NCBI GenBank assembly: GCA_009733575.1
Contig: ML769411.1
Coordinates: forward strand, 122,555-186,554
DNA: 64,000 bases
Reading direction: 5' to 3'
Source: Gymnopus androsaceus JB14
Lineage: Eukaryota; Basidiomycota; Agaricomycetes; Agaricales; Omphalotaceae
Positions 32,413 to 44,576 of the stretch are shown one piece after another. A program made the position numbers and the translations under genes. Position 1 is the first letter of the stretch; each line of letters starts with the position of its first letter. Under the pieces are notes generated by a model, which was not told the DNA's origin, did no database searches, and saw only the letters and a list, made by a program, of their open reading frames with translations.

Positions 32413-32863
32413 AGGTCAGCTCGGAATGCGATAGAAGAACTTACCCTCAAAGTCTGGCATCTGAGCCTTGATTACTTGTGAAACATCAAACCCAGTGGCT
32501 GGTCGTTCTGCACCGAGATGACATGAGGTCATTCAGAATGGGATAGAAGAACTTACTCTCAAAGTCTGGCATCTCAGCCTTGATTACTTGTATAAAATCA
32601 GCCCCGATGGCTGGTCGTTCTGTACCGAGATGACATGAGGTCAGATCAGAATGTGATAGAAGAACTTACTCTCAAAGTCTGGCATCTCAGCCTTGATTAC
32701 TTGTGTAAAATCAACCCTAATGGCTGGTTGTTCTGTACCGAGATGACATGAGGTCAGCTCAGAATGCGATAGAAGAACTTACCCTGGAAGTCTGGCAGTT
32801 CAGCCTTGATTACTTGTGTAAAATCAACAGCAGTGGCTTGTCGTTTTGTACCGAGATGCCATG
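32413..32863. repeat. four tandem copies of an approximately 113-bp exon/intron unit
   Basis: Units begin near 32413, 32526, 32638 and 32751, each starting GAGGTCAG or AGGTCA and containing AGAAGAACTTAC, (C/T)TCAAAGTCTGGCA or its variant, CAGCCTTGATTACTTGTG and a TGACATG end. On the minus strand each unit encodes a version of WHLGTERPA...DFTQVIKAEMPDF followed by a GTAAGT donor. The unit nearest the BTB copy 3 body is that gene's own last supported exon segment; the other three are extra copies downstream of it. Confidence 0.85.
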
Positions 32864-33729
32864 ATGTACCATAGTTATAGTCATTGGTGAATGTTAATCG
32901 ATTGCGAAAATCCACCAGAAGCAGAAAGGTTGGGATACCCAGAAGGTCTAAATCACGCTCGGTAAACGACTGAGAGCGCTGTAAAATCTCGTTGAAGCAG
33001 GGCGCCAACCAAGATAGAATGTTAAACTCCCTTCCGACGACAATCTTGTCAATGGGGTCAATGTTAGGTAACGCGGCCATGCATGAGATTGCATGCTCTC
33101 GAACTTCATCCATAAGCCACATATCCGCAAGCTTCAAGACCGATGTCCACTCGGAAAACGACAAGATTGGAGCGGGAGCATTGAACCTCTTCCTGGACAT
33201 GTGTAAGTAACTAAGTGCTTAATGTTCGACAGTCAAGGAATCATGCTTTACTCACGGAGGACAAAGAACCCTCAAGAGTTGGCGAAAATCGTCTCGTGAA
33301 ACCCCGTCAAGACGAATTGGATTCTGGTCTGACAAACCCTCGTTGCCAGACGCTGGGAACTCCATCATACCTCGAAAAATCTGAGATTCGGCCGCGAGAC
33401 CGTTTATCGGGACTCGAAAGAGACAGTTCTCAACCTAGACGCAAAAATTGAGTTAGCAGATATCATAGAATCATGTGAGGCAGGAATTTTACCAGGAAAA
33501 TCCTGTGATCCTCATAGAACAAGTCATCCCTGAGGTACGTAGCTGGCCCCGGCACCGACAGATCCCGAGGAAATAGAGATGGGGGTAACGACACAGTGGA
33601 GACAGGCTCAGGTGTACTCGGGTCCAAGTCAACACCAAGACCGTTGAGCGAGGGTTCTGCGCTTGGTGCAAGAGCTGGCTCTGCGTTAGACCATACTACA
33701 CCCGAAATTCGAGATTCATTGTCAGACAT
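32783..33729 (-). CDS. BTB/POZ domain protein, copy 3 (intact)
   Basis: Three exons are clear: 33729-33493 (MSDNESRISGVVWSNAEPAL ... DDLFYEDHRIFL), 33434-33256 (VENCLFRVPINGLAAESQIF, LSDQNPIRLDGVSRDDFRQL) and 33192-32783 (RFNAPAPILSFSEWTSVLKL, ADMWLMDEVREHAISCMAAL, DPIDKIVVGREFNILSWLAP, FTERDLDLLGIPTFLLLVDF, WHLGTKRQATAVDFTQVIKA). It ends at a GTAAGT donor, so at least one more exon should follow, perhaps in the adjacent tandem 113-bp units or just beyond the donor. No frame lesion is seen. It is the right-block partner of copy 2. Confidence 0.75.
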
Positions 33730-34084
33730 GACTGGAAGGCGAAGAGCAGACGAGAGACTTGGAGGGGTTTAAATACACCTATGATATAGCCTTCCAAGCT
33801 TCCATCGATGTCACTTCTCTTTTCTAGATTATACTGGGCTTGGAGTCTCTGGTACAGAATTCGAACGCATGTTTGTCTTGAGGCTTAGAGGTGAAAGAAA
33901 TGCCATTAACACGACCCAATAGCTGCAGAATGTACCTTCTTGAGATTATCGATATCGATGGTGTCAATATATATGCTGAGCCTGTAGGACTCTAGGTTGA
34001 TCTAGGTTGATTAACGTTCGTAGTTGAGAAAGACGTGGGAACGCTACTTCCTTTTGTTTCCGCTTCTGGGAAGTCGAGAATGGG

Positions 34085-34582
34085 GATTCGGATCGCTCTA
34101 TCCAGCAGGTTGTCTCCGGTCATGCTTCAAAGTCGACCAGCCGACCGGTCTACAGGTTCAGGGAACATTCGCGGAGGTCCTAACGAGGGCAATCATCCTC
34201 GGGGGATTAAAGTCAGGCTTGTTGATGGTCGAGTCGGTCGTGTACAGCGTATGGTGGCTGAAGCGGAGGCAACAGCTGGCTCAGAGGGTCGAGAAGTTTT
34301 GGGCAAGAACTATTCCTGCTACAATCTCAGCCCGCTCCCCCCATCTAATATCGTGATGTTCGAGAAGAAGAGGAAGGGAATAGTAATCCTCTTGGGTTTA
34401 GCCTTGGGGACTTCTTCCCTCCTGACTCGCCCCCCGAGGAAGGAGAGGTGAATAGCTGTGGACAGAGCGATCCAACCAGGTACTATCACTCAATTCAGCT
34501 ATTCAAACATGTCCAGTTTGTTATCAATTCGAAGGTGACGAGCTGGCAGTCGCCCATCATGTGAACTCGCACTTTGATTGAT
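34085..34582 (+). pseudogene. YwbE-domain protein, copy 2, disrupted
   Basis: Homologous to copy 1 (GIKVRLVDGRVGRVQRMVAE, ATAGSEG; finger CPVCYQFEGDELAVAHHVNS). Relative to copy 1 it lacks about 15 bases before KVDQP, has a one-base loss in the LTxGNHPRG segment and another shift before the acidic linker, and the Gly/Arg-rich N-terminus is not recognisable. Several lesions together support a pseudogene. The C-terminal finger itself is intact. Confidence 0.7.
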
Positions 34583-34849
34583 TCCCCGTATCCTTCACCC
34601 ATCTTTTCCACAGATACACAGTTTAGTGCAATCTCATCCATCATACTGCGCAGCTCTGCGCAGGCCTGGTATATGACGGTCAGTATTTCAACTCCACGTG
34701 TATTGTTCTTCTAACTTACAGTATTCTTCTAAAAAGCTTGATGCTGTAGTATCGATTCGGCGCTAGAAGAAAGTTCATGCTGAACATGTGTTCGTTAAAC
34801 TACTCTGGTAGCTGTAGGCGCGCGCGCTGAGAGTATTTAAACGACGTAT

Positions 34850-35706
34850 ATGATACCCCACAAAGCTTCATCTTCATCGATGCCTTCATCTATCGAACGG
34901 GATCCGTCTTATTATCTCCCAACTAAAATCTTCCTTGTGAGTCTTGTATTTCGCTTATACGTGGCAAGTTATTCAACTCATTGTTTACAGGTAGATGGAA
35001 TTCTGTTCCAGATACACGTAGATTTCTTGGCGAGGGAGTCGGAAGTTTTCAAAGACATGATGAACCTTCCTGTCTCCCCTGGTGGATCTGCTGAAGGCAT
35101 GTCCGATGAAAATCCTATCCATCTCGAAGGCGTTTCCAAGGATGCTTTTCGCCAACTTCTCAGAGTGCTGTATCCTTCGTGAGTCTGAAGCTCCATTCGT
35201 TGCCAAGGTCCGTGTTAACAGTCTGCTCAGGAAGGCAATAGGATGCCCGGAAGTTTTATCGTTTAGCCAGTGGACTTTGGTGCTAGAACTGGCCGACCGT
35301 TATTGCATGGATTCGCTCAGGAGACATGCAATTTCCAAGATGGAGCATATCCAACAAGTTGATCCTGTGGACAAACTGGTGTTGGCGAGGCGATTTAATG
35401 TTTCCCAGTGGCTATTACCGTCATTCACAGAAATTCTCCAAGCGCTCCAATTCGTTGGATCATCGCGCTGTGGATTCTTTGGGCGTGGAAACTGTGTTGC
35501 GCTTAGTGGCCATCCGAGATCGCATGCCTTGGCATCATCTCGAGGTCTCTTCTAATAACATTATAAAGCTTCGGAGCTGGAGCGTCAAGCGGCCGGCTAT
35601 TACACACATCAATCTTACAGAGACCATTCTCGAACAGTTTCCGGAATGCCCTAGGCCCATAGCTGAAGAAGATGATGAACTTTGGGCCAGGGGAGACCGT
35701 TTTTGA
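34850..35706 (+). CDS. BTB/POZ domain protein, copy 5
   Basis: Start MIPHKASSSSMPSSIERDPS, then YYLPTKIFL|VDGILFQIHVDFLARESE, VFKDMMNLPVSPGGSAEGMS, NPIHLEGVSKDAFRQLLRVL, YPS|RKAIGCPEVLSFSQW, TLVLELADRYCMDSLRRHAI, VDPVDKLVLARRFNVSQWLL. After SFTEILQ the frame needs a one-base correction (extra G near 35442) to continue RSNSLDHRAVDSLGVETVLR through to ECPRPIAEEDDELWARGDRF. Apart from that one base it is full length. Right-block partner of copy 4. Confidence 0.7.
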
Positions 35707-37066
35707 TTATGAAGAACGATGTTTCTTTTTACTGTAGGATGTGCAGCAGATGAATAATATACCATTGCTATACCTGGGCAAGTTTCAGTGACATCGGTCA
35801 TTTAACGGGTACAGCACATCTGCACTCCTTAGAAAAAGGGGCACCAACGAAAAAAGGAGCACCAACGAGCACATTACACTTGGAGAAAGACCTGGATACT
35901 TAGATAATTTGTGTGTAATTTATATTTATGACAAGCGGAGTGAAATCGGATGTCGTCAGATGGTAAATCGGAGCGGCTATAGGACTCAGGAGGATGCGTG
36001 CGCACATGTCAAAGCGACTTATAGCAGAAGCAATACGTAATTACGACAAACCCTTTGTTTCAGTACAAGTCGGAGTCGGACGCCCAATATTTATTTATTA
36101 ACTGGACACCCAGCAGGATGTATGGAATCTCCGCTTGACAGCTGTACTGAACATTATACTGTCGCGCCCAGCATACATAATTCCGACAGTAAAAATATTG
36201 TCGAATAATGCAACGTTAATGAGTCACTGCTACTCGCAGTATCAAAGCACCCACTCCTTTGTACCCACTCCTTTCCATCGTGCCGACCGAAGAATAATCG
36301 GTTAATAATCGGCCATACCAGCCGACCAGTAAAGCACGTTCGCAACAGCTTTTTGCATTACATAGAACCTCCTCAGAGTTTCGTGAAGCATCGATACCCA
36401 TACCCATCCAGTCCTGATCCAGTTCGGGTCAGATTCTTTCTATGCAATGTCACTTTGAAACCGTTTAAAACGCGTTGGTTGCGTGTACTTGCCACACAGC
36501 ACTGGATTTTTTACTAAATATATACGAAACCCTGTAAGTACGGTAGCAACTGTGTCGAGCCTGATATAGGTCCAGATGATCATGCAAATGCGATGATGCA
36601 CGGTATTTCAATCGAATGGAGAACAGATGAGAACCCAGTGAGAACCCGGCCCCCAATCGAAGTTCCGGGTGAAGTGGGATTGAACGACTGTCAAAACAAA
36701 CATAGGTAGCATAGGGCTCGAATGCTTCGTCCCTGCTTCATCCCCCTGGTTGTTCCGTGCTGTCATTGCCAAGGCATCGATATGATACGTTGGTTTGACA
36801 TCAGCTGGTACAAAAATTTGTGGCTTTAAATTTATGAGCATCTACGGATTTGAAGAGGAGTTTAGTGGAGTTTAGTGCACTTTGTACTCTGTGGCGGAAT
36901 CTCAACAAATGAACGGCCGAAAACCTACTTACTCTGTTTTGAGAAGGCTTGGCAAGGAATGTTTTCAGCCTAGCAGGCGCTACTGATTCCGAACACAATG
37001 GAGCGCTTGAGTAAATCACCGCCGCTGGGGTTCCCCCGTTGAAGCATAAATGCTATTTTTATTTCT
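35707..37066. other. intergenic, nothing supported
   Basis: About 1.4 kb with short open frames on the minus strand (for example near 36608-36841) that carry no motif I recognise. No repeats or RNA genes seen. Confidence 0.5.
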
Positions 37067-37730
37067 AAAGCATAGCAGTTGAGCACAGACCATTGATGAT
37101 AAACTCTAGATTCCACTGGATGGCCGGTAGCTTCTCATTGGGAGCCCCCGGTAGAACGCATTTCCTCTTCCTTTGGTCCTTCCAGAATTCAAGCTGTGAG
37201 GGCGCATTAGTGTGTTAACTAAGAAGAAAACGTACTGGCATTTGACGACCACGGCACCGTGCTTGCAGCAGAGAGAAATGCTTAGAAACGACATCCATTG
37301 CCAATCGTACATCACCCAGTTGCCTATACAGGTTATAAAAACGTCAATGTAAGTAGAATATCTTGAATTCAGATTGAAATCGGATCGGATCTACATGCTA
37401 TAAACCTTGAGCTTGAACGTTCCAGAGAAGCTGTGGGCGTCATGGTGAACAATGATGCCAGCAGCAGGAGTGATGTTGGTAGGCGGGAAGTCCGACAGGA
37501 TCCTGCATCAGTCACTCCGAAGAGAATACATGAGGAGCGGTTCTCCCTGTGGTCCGTTTGAGGAGAGTTACGGGAAAGGAGCCTATTGACCCGGACTAGT
37601 AACCTTCAGTGCAGAGAGAGTGCGCGTTTCGCATTGATCTCAGTACGTATCATACCGTATTAGTGATGCCCGCTATTTGGACTAAACTGAGGCTGAATAA
37701 AACCGCTGCGCGGCCGGGTGACAAAAACAT
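37067..37730 (-). CDS. possible small secreted protein, gene model uncertain
   Basis: Exon 1 (37730-37656) reads MFLSPGRAAVLFSLSLVQIA, GITNT, a plausible signal peptide, followed by a GTATGA donor. Downstream minus-strand blocks look coding: FPVTLLKRTTGRTAPHVF near 37560, ILSDFPPTNITPAAGIIVHH and DAHSFSGTFKLKVYS near 37500-37410, then GNWVMYDWQWMSFLS or, in another phase, GDVRLAMDVVSKHFSLLQAR near 37310-37240, and LEFWKDQRKRKC to 37067. I could not join all blocks in one frame. The family is unknown; it may be a real gene with an indel or chance open frames. Confidence 0.3.
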
Positions 37731-38541
37731 ACACACACTGCGGACGTAGCTGAGCTGAGAACCAACCTATTTTTGGGCAACATTTACGGAAAATGATATT
37801 TGGACTCGATGGAATTAGAGCACTGACTACAGTGGGCGAGTAAGTGTTGAGTAAACATGTCGGGCGTTGATCAGGTTTAGGATGGGTTCCAGTAAATTAA
37901 GTATGTGAGGGCGAGGATAGCGGGGAGACGAAGAGCTAAATTGTATCGAGATGTTGTCGAGATGGAGGACATAAGGCTTGGAGGGGGGCGGATTCCATAA
38001 CTAGTCTAAGGCCGATTGTGTAAAAACGTGTATTAGCTGAAGCATATATGCGTGTTTTACTGGTCAGCGCTGGCTGTCTTGGTTCGCGTAGCGATTATGT
38101 AGCCGGGTACGTCGAGGATGAGAACAAGCTCACTGCCGTACTTGCCGAGATTCTCCATAGAGTACCTGAGCCGGAGATCTGCCGTAATAGCTTAAAATAG
38201 GATTTGATCGGCACGGATTTTCTTCCCTCACATATGATGCGATGCTGACTGCCCGTACAAGACTTCACCTTTTTCATCTACCCTTGTATCGCTCATAAAC
38301 GGGAAGTGGCTGCAGAATAATCCTCCATCTTTTGTCTACGAAAGAAGCAGTTCGACAACACGGTAGTTTGGGTAAGTGGTGCGAAAATCTCAGGAAGGGA
38401 GAGTTACCCCGGGATCGATTTGATTGACCTCAGTTCTCAACAGCGGACCGCTTTCACGTCCTGGTCACTCGAATTATCAATCAATCTTCACAAGCGGTTC
38501 CTTCCTTTGCCACTGTCCTTGTAGCTTGGTTGTAGCCAGTC
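37731..38541. other. intergenic, nothing supported
   Basis: About 0.8 kb between the uncertain minus-strand gene and the F-box gene; presumably divergent promoters. No motif or repeat stands out. Confidence 0.5.
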
Positions 38542-41167
38542 ATGGACTCAAACTCCCGAAGAATGTCGAAAATACCTTTGACGAGCGAGACTTTGACGGA
38601 CGATACACCTTATTCCACGCCACCATTCTCAGAAATATTCCTTTCGAATCCGTATTTATTCTCAACCCTTCTCAGATTCGTTCCTTGGAAGGACTTTCTT
38701 TCTTTGTCGCAGACCGGTCGAATTTGGCGTGGCTTCTTCCAAGTTCGCACTTCCAAAGCCGTGAAATTACGGAACATCGTCTTGACGAGATATGTCGACG
38801 AGTTCGCTAAAGCTCTACACGACGCAGGTCAGGATAGTGCTCTGCGAGAGGATTTTGGGCCTGAGCTTTGTTGGGAAGACTTGGTTCTACTTGGTATGAA
38901 TATCTTCTATTGCTTTCTCTTCTATTCAATCATGCTTTATTCTTCCAGTAATATCGCAGCAAACACCATCTACACAGCTACCCTACTCATGCTCTATCGG
39001 TACTATCGTCACGCTCCGTACCTGAAACCTCGAGGAAATCCCGTGGGTCTCTCAAAACAGCCCAGCTTGCTCGTTTGGCTCTTGCCCACTCGCGCTTCGT
39101 TCTGGTCCTACAATCTATCTCCTATTCATCCTCCAATCCTCCTCCCCAGGAAGATGAATCGCCTGTCGCTTCACCTGGGAATTCGTATATCACGGAGCCG
39201 TCTAGGGGCCATCACCGTGCCTCATCTGCAGGCTCTGTCAGGGAGCTCATTTTCCCTACACCCTTGACAGCTGCAGAACATCCAGCAATACTCGCTTCAA
39301 AGTCGATGACCAACGTAAACGTCGTTCCTCCTGTTTACAGCAGCACAAATTCATTGAGTAAAGATGACCGTCGTGGATCAAAGGGTCGTTCCATGCGACC
39401 CTCCCCTTCCACTTCCACTTCTACTTCCACTGGAAGTTCGTGGTCCGGCTCCTCCTCTTCACTCCCTACATCTGCTACGACGCCATCTGCTTCCCCTACA
39501 CTCAAGGCCAATAAGCGGCTATCCATGGCTTCTGTCATTGGTAAATCATCCCGCACACCTCCGCCGCCTGCCATGGAATCTCGCGCCCTCCGCGCATATT
39601 CTTCCAGCTTTGGCTGGCGCAGAGGTCTAAGTGACGCAAAGGGGCGATGGGAGGCAGTTAGCTCATATAGATCGGCTCCCCTAGCTCCAGGCTCCTTGCA
39701 TCGAGAATTTGCGGAAGAGATAGCTGGCTATGGTTCAGAACTAGACAACGACGACCTCTTCTCTACCCCTCGGAGGAGGTTTGTCGGCTCTGACGCACGT
39801 ATAAGTGGAAGTGAGTCGAGCTTCAGTGAAGGTACTAGCTCTGAACTCAGTAGCTCTACGTCTGCGTCCAACAGTACGAGCGCTACATCAATATCAGGGC
39901 TGGATGGTCCGCCTCCATTGCTGCAAAAAGACTCTCTTTCCAGAGCTGAAGCTCTTGCGATGAACCGAGGTAGAGTGCGACCCCCGCACCCCCCTTCCGC
40001 CCACACGAATGTTGATATGTCGTCGACGCGCTCTGGGAGTGCAAGTCGTAGTCGCCCACCATCGCGATCCACAACTCTCAGCGACGTCTCGCCTCCTCAT
40101 TCTAGCACTAGTGGATCGAAATCTGGGCTTTCATCTAGGACCAGCACTCTCGGTCCTGGGATATTGAGGCCACCTATGAAAGATAGGGAACGTTTGCGTT
40201 CTATGCCTTCAGCCAATGGCTTTAATCCAGACCACCACAATCCTCATGCGCTACATCTGGCAATGTCTAGAATTCGAGCTCCAATACTGAGGGTTTTCGT
40301 ACCGTCCTCGGACATGAGCCTTCCGCGTACGGGAGAGTATCCAGACGATATCAGTGGCGTGTCGATGTGCGAGGAGGAGTTGCTCAGGGCTGGATTATGG
40401 GATCATCTGAGTGTTGGAGATGTAGTATGCAACTCGGATACGTACCACCGAGCGCTCCCTCTTCCCAGAGTCCATCCGTTGCGGTCTGGCTCATATATAA
40501 CGGATATCAGCTTGTTCCATTCACGCCCGGTGCTCAAGACAGCAGAGGCATCTTACCTGTCTACACGACTCCTGGAGCTATTGAAGGTGAAGGCCAGGAA
40601 GCATGGGCTCTCCCCAGCTGGGGCTACTACGATCATCTCCTGCCGCAGGACGCTAGATCTGGACCAGGTGGGCCCAAATCGAACACTGGGAATATCAACC
40701 TCCGAATTCTTCTATCGAAAATACCAGTTTCGCCGCTCCATCACGATATGATGCATGAACCAACACTGATATCTGTTACCACACGCGTGCCCTCGCCGCA
40801 TTCGCCTGGAGGGATCGTGATAGTGAAGAAATGGGTTTGGAGTCTGCGAATCTCGGTTGGGTCTTCATCGAAATTTTCCTCCTCGTCGCCAGTGCGGAAC
40901 GATTCCGAAACAGAAGTAGGGCCGGGATGGGAAGGTGAATGGGTGCTCGAGGTAGATGGTACGAAGGAAGGCAAGGAGCTGCTGTTATCTTGTGTAAGGC
41001 AAGAGCAGCCGAATAGGGATTTAATGGAATGGGAATTAATCCGAGAAAGGTGTGGTAGGGGAAAAGTATGCTTGAGGTATGTTTAATTTTCTTCTCGCTA
41101 GTAGGAAGGGAAGTTATGTAGGTGGGGTCGTATGGAAACCTGGTTCCGACGAGCTCTCTCTTTATGA
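38542..41167 (+). CDS. F-box-like domain protein with Ser-rich linker
   Basis: N-terminal FLSNPYLFSTLLRFVPWKDF, LSLSQTGRIWRGFF is a recognisable F-box. After introns near 38894-38950 the frame VPETSRKSRGSLKTAQLARL, ALAHSRFVLVLQSISYSSSN is followed by a long low-complexity Ser/Thr/Pro/Arg linker. The C-terminal globular part has RVFVPSSDMSLP, EEELLRAGLWDHLSVGDVVC, NLGYVPPS after a one-base correction near 40433, VAVWLIYNGYQLVPFTPG and KWVWSLRISVG, plus a short last exon ending at 41165-41167. F-box proteins bring substrates to SCF ubiquitin ligases (family knowledge); the substrate is unknown. The join between the F-box exon and the second exon is uncertain. Confidence 0.7.
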
Positions 41168-42770
41168 ACTCTTCAGATGCCAGGCACATCTAGCCATATG
41201 TTTGCTACGTTAGCGATGTTGGCTTTGGCGTTTCTGGGGATGCTTCTTTCTGTTCTTGGCTCATTCAATCCTCATTTGTTGCCGAGATTTCGCTGATGCA
41301 TCATACTCTTTATATTTATTTAGGTTGATCAATTCCTCAGCTTTCGCATCCATCCCTCATCTTTAGGATTGTTCCCGTCGTGTCGTCATTCAATGCCTCC
41401 TGCGATATCCTTACAACTGGAACAAAATTGCTCAACGTAAAATTAAAACGAACCCACAAGCTTCCGCGATAGCATTTCTAATTTATGCTAGAATGGACGG
41501 ACTAACTAACTGGACCTGTGTCGAACGCCGATGGTGCGATTTGATCTTAAATATGCTCTTCTCCTCACGACTATTATTTTACAATACCATTTTCGAATAG
41601 ATGTTCTGATTTTCTTACCATACCTTTTCCATCTTTTTACCCTGACATTTTTACTTGTGTAGTTTTATTGCTTCGCTCTGCTACTTCATGGACAGTTTCC
41701 GAGTCATTCATTGCATCACTCGCATCGAACATTGTCTCGCTTCTACACACGCTACATCAGGTTCCCTTTAGCATGCATTTCTGGTTACTGTATATTCTAC
41801 TAGCATATCCTTAAAATTCGTACTATACCGATGAACAATTGCATTCTTTTATATACACTCTTGTATCTCGGTTCTGAGAAGACATTCAGTGTTTCCATAG
41901 TTTGATCGCAGTGCTTTCTACCTCTCCATTGCTGCCAAAAGTTTAACTCTTCTTCTGATTGGAAGCTGCCGAAACAGTAAGCAAGGTCAAAGCGGCGCCT
42001 ACTAGATAATCGCAATTTGCTCCTCGCTCCTGACAGCTTCCCAACAAGCTGGTACACTCCATCGTCGGAGAATCTCTGCTTTGATCAAGAACTTTTCGCA
42101 AATGTTCTCTGGTTATCAGATTCCGGGTTCCCCCTTCTCATTGCTGGTCGCAACAAAAATCTTGCCATTTCAGTTCGAGAATGCGTGACCATTGGCATTT
42201 CTACTTGGTGTGATGAGAAGGATTACGCTGCGTTATTGAACGGGAACCTTCTTTCCCTTTGCAGGACTTGGTGCCATTGACGGTCTACGATGTAACCCAT
42301 AGTATTACATAGCTAGACGTGAATTCCCGGATTCATTGGGGTCAAACTTTGGTTTGATCTCGTTCCTGTGCCCAACATGACAGGCATGTGTGAGCACCAC
42401 TGACGAGCTGACGTGACTAGCTCTAGTTGACCTTAGAAAAAGACTTATGGAGTTTGCTCGATGCCTGATCGATACATTTTTGAAGAAATGAGTACTGACA
42501 ACCATACGGTGATGGTAAAGAGAAAGTCGGAAGATGGTAGGCATACTCATTGGTCTTCTACGTTCATGAGGATTTTTCCTAGTCTAGACTCTGTGCGCCG
42601 ATGAATTTTGTTCAAATGTCGCCGCGTTATTATGTAGTTGACGTCACACGATGGCTCTCCTTACACGATCGTTCGATCGCCTGGAAAGTATAAATGATTA
42701 ATGGTGCTCCTTCTTGTCTTCTGCCATCATCATCTCTGACACGAACTATTTACTCGCCTACTTCATTCGC
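41168..42770. other. intergenic, nothing supported
   Basis: About 1.6 kb, AT-rich and pyrimidine-rich on the plus strand in the first half (probable 3' UTR of the F-box gene) and promoter of the next gene in the last few hundred bases. Small open frames (for example 42017-42280) show no known domain. Confidence 0.55.
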
Positions 42771-44144
42771 ATGTCGACTGGCAGACCTACTTTGAATCCG
42801 AACTCCTCAGAAGTATCTGGAAACAGCGTCTATTTTGAAGCTCCGTTAGCTCATTTCCATATGGCTCAGGACGCTCAAGACCCAAATTTACCTATCACGA
42901 ATGACCAGGGATCCAATTTGCATCGCGAACCCACTGTGACAGTTGGTGCAAAGCCAAGTGTAGTTTCCAATGGCGTCCTTGGTAGTAATGTTGTTGACGA
43001 CGATAATGACCCTGACTTTGCCGACGAGCCCGAGTCAAACGACATTACAGCACATCCAAATGGCTCTGAAGGCTGGCTTCCCGCTACCGACCTTCCTCCC
43101 ACTTCCGACAGAGTCATGTCTCCATTGCAGTCTTATCCTGTTCGTTCTGGTTCGGTCTTGAAGAAGAAACGCCCTGCATCTGTTGCTTCTAGGGCATCTT
43201 CTGTGCATGGAGGAGCTACGATTGAGAGAAGCAGGTCGACGAGGAGCCAAAGCGCTGCGTCGGCTCGTTCGACTTCCAGGCGTAGCATGTTTACCGACGC
43301 GGAAGGCAGACCCGTGAATGGCTCCACTTTCATTAACGGAGCAGGCACCACTGGTCCTTCGGCTACTGCTGTACCCGCCGATGATTCTCTGCACAAGCGG
43401 ATGCAAAGCGCGGATTCTGCTCTGACTGGCAAACAAAAGAAGAAAATTGGACAGAAAGAAAGTTCGTGAATTTCTCGTTATGATCTTTACCTGCATTGAC
43501 CTTTGGCCATAGTTAAACAAGGCAAACGTCTCTCAAAAGTCATCAAGCAAGAGAGCAAGGTCGAAAAGCGGTCTTTGGAAGTCTCCATTCGAGAACTTGC
43601 TGAACTGCAGCAGATCCAACAAGCAGCGGTCAAGGTCAGTACATTCCTCCACTATACTTGTTTTCTTCCGCTCACTCCATTGCGTCACTTTGCTTCGCCT
43701 CCTTCCGCGACTCCTTTCTGCCATTTACAATGACGCATCTCATGTCTTGTTTTCATGACGCAATCCCTCCTGTTGCAGCGAGAGGCTAAAGCTCACACAG
43801 TCCACACGAAAGCCGTCGCCGCGTTCCACAAAGCTGAAGAAGCGTATCTTGCAGCTAGGACCAAGTATGAAGTTGCTCAAGCCGCAATGCAAGCAGAAGC
43901 AGTGAGTTTCTATTGCAATTATTCGAAAGGCTTAACTAACCACTGATTGCATGTATGTTCTAGGAATCTCTTGAGATAGCACGCAACAATGCCCGTAGCA
44001 GCGACGGAAAGTATGCAAGAGAAAGCGACAGAGGTAGATGGATTGAGGAAAGTATTTGGTGTCGATGAGCGCGAGAGGGAAGTGATGTTGGGTGATCTCC
44101 AGGGCAAGCCGAAGAATGGGAAAGGCAGTGGTTTCTGGAGGTAG
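42771..44144 (+). CDS. Ncp1-like coiled-coil protein
   Basis: Start MSTGRPTLNPNSSEVSGNSV. Disordered acidic/Ser-rich N-terminus (NVVDDDNDPDFADEPESND; RSRSTRSQSAASARSTSRRS), then GKQKKKIGQKE|IKQGKRLSKVIKQESKVEKR and SLEVSIRELAELQQIQQAAV, a long helix continued over two introns (AHTVHTKAVAAFHKAEEAYL, AARTKYEVAQAAMQAEA|ESLEIARNNAR). The expected C-terminus ATESMQEKATEVDGLRKVFG, VDEREREVMLGDLQGK, GSGFWR then TAG is present in a frame offset by one base (extra A near 43997). It resembles fungal proteins annotated as DNA-binding protein Ncp1; I recall the name, not a mechanism. Confidence 0.6.
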
Positions 44145-44576
44145 TGACAGGTAGCAAATGGGATTCACGTCGGTGTGCGTTTGAGAAAACTACCTAAATT
44201 TCTTACTGGAATGGAGCATCTTGTATTGGTTTGTCATGTATAGTCATTTCTTTCTGTGATAATCGTATGTTCATCTGCAGCATTTTGAACGATACTTCGA
44301 ACGCAGGCTCTAAATAGGATTATAATCATTAAACACAGATGGTAGGTAATACAATTTCTACAAGTAATACAGGCGGCAAATAGATAAATAAATAATCAGT
44401 GAGGTCTCAATAAATACAATGTGAAAAGGGATAACAAGACGGATAGGAATTATAGCCACCATTTTGGCATGTAGTCGACGAACACGAAGCGTTTCGGCGC
44501 TCAAAATCCGCCTGGAACACATAAATCATCCTCCGCGCTCGCAGTATCGGAACCAGAGGGCGAGGCAGGCTCGGAA
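44145..44576. other. convergent intergenic region
   Basis: About 430 bases between two convergent genes, AT-rich and free of features, so presumably the two 3' UTRs. Confidence 0.6.
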
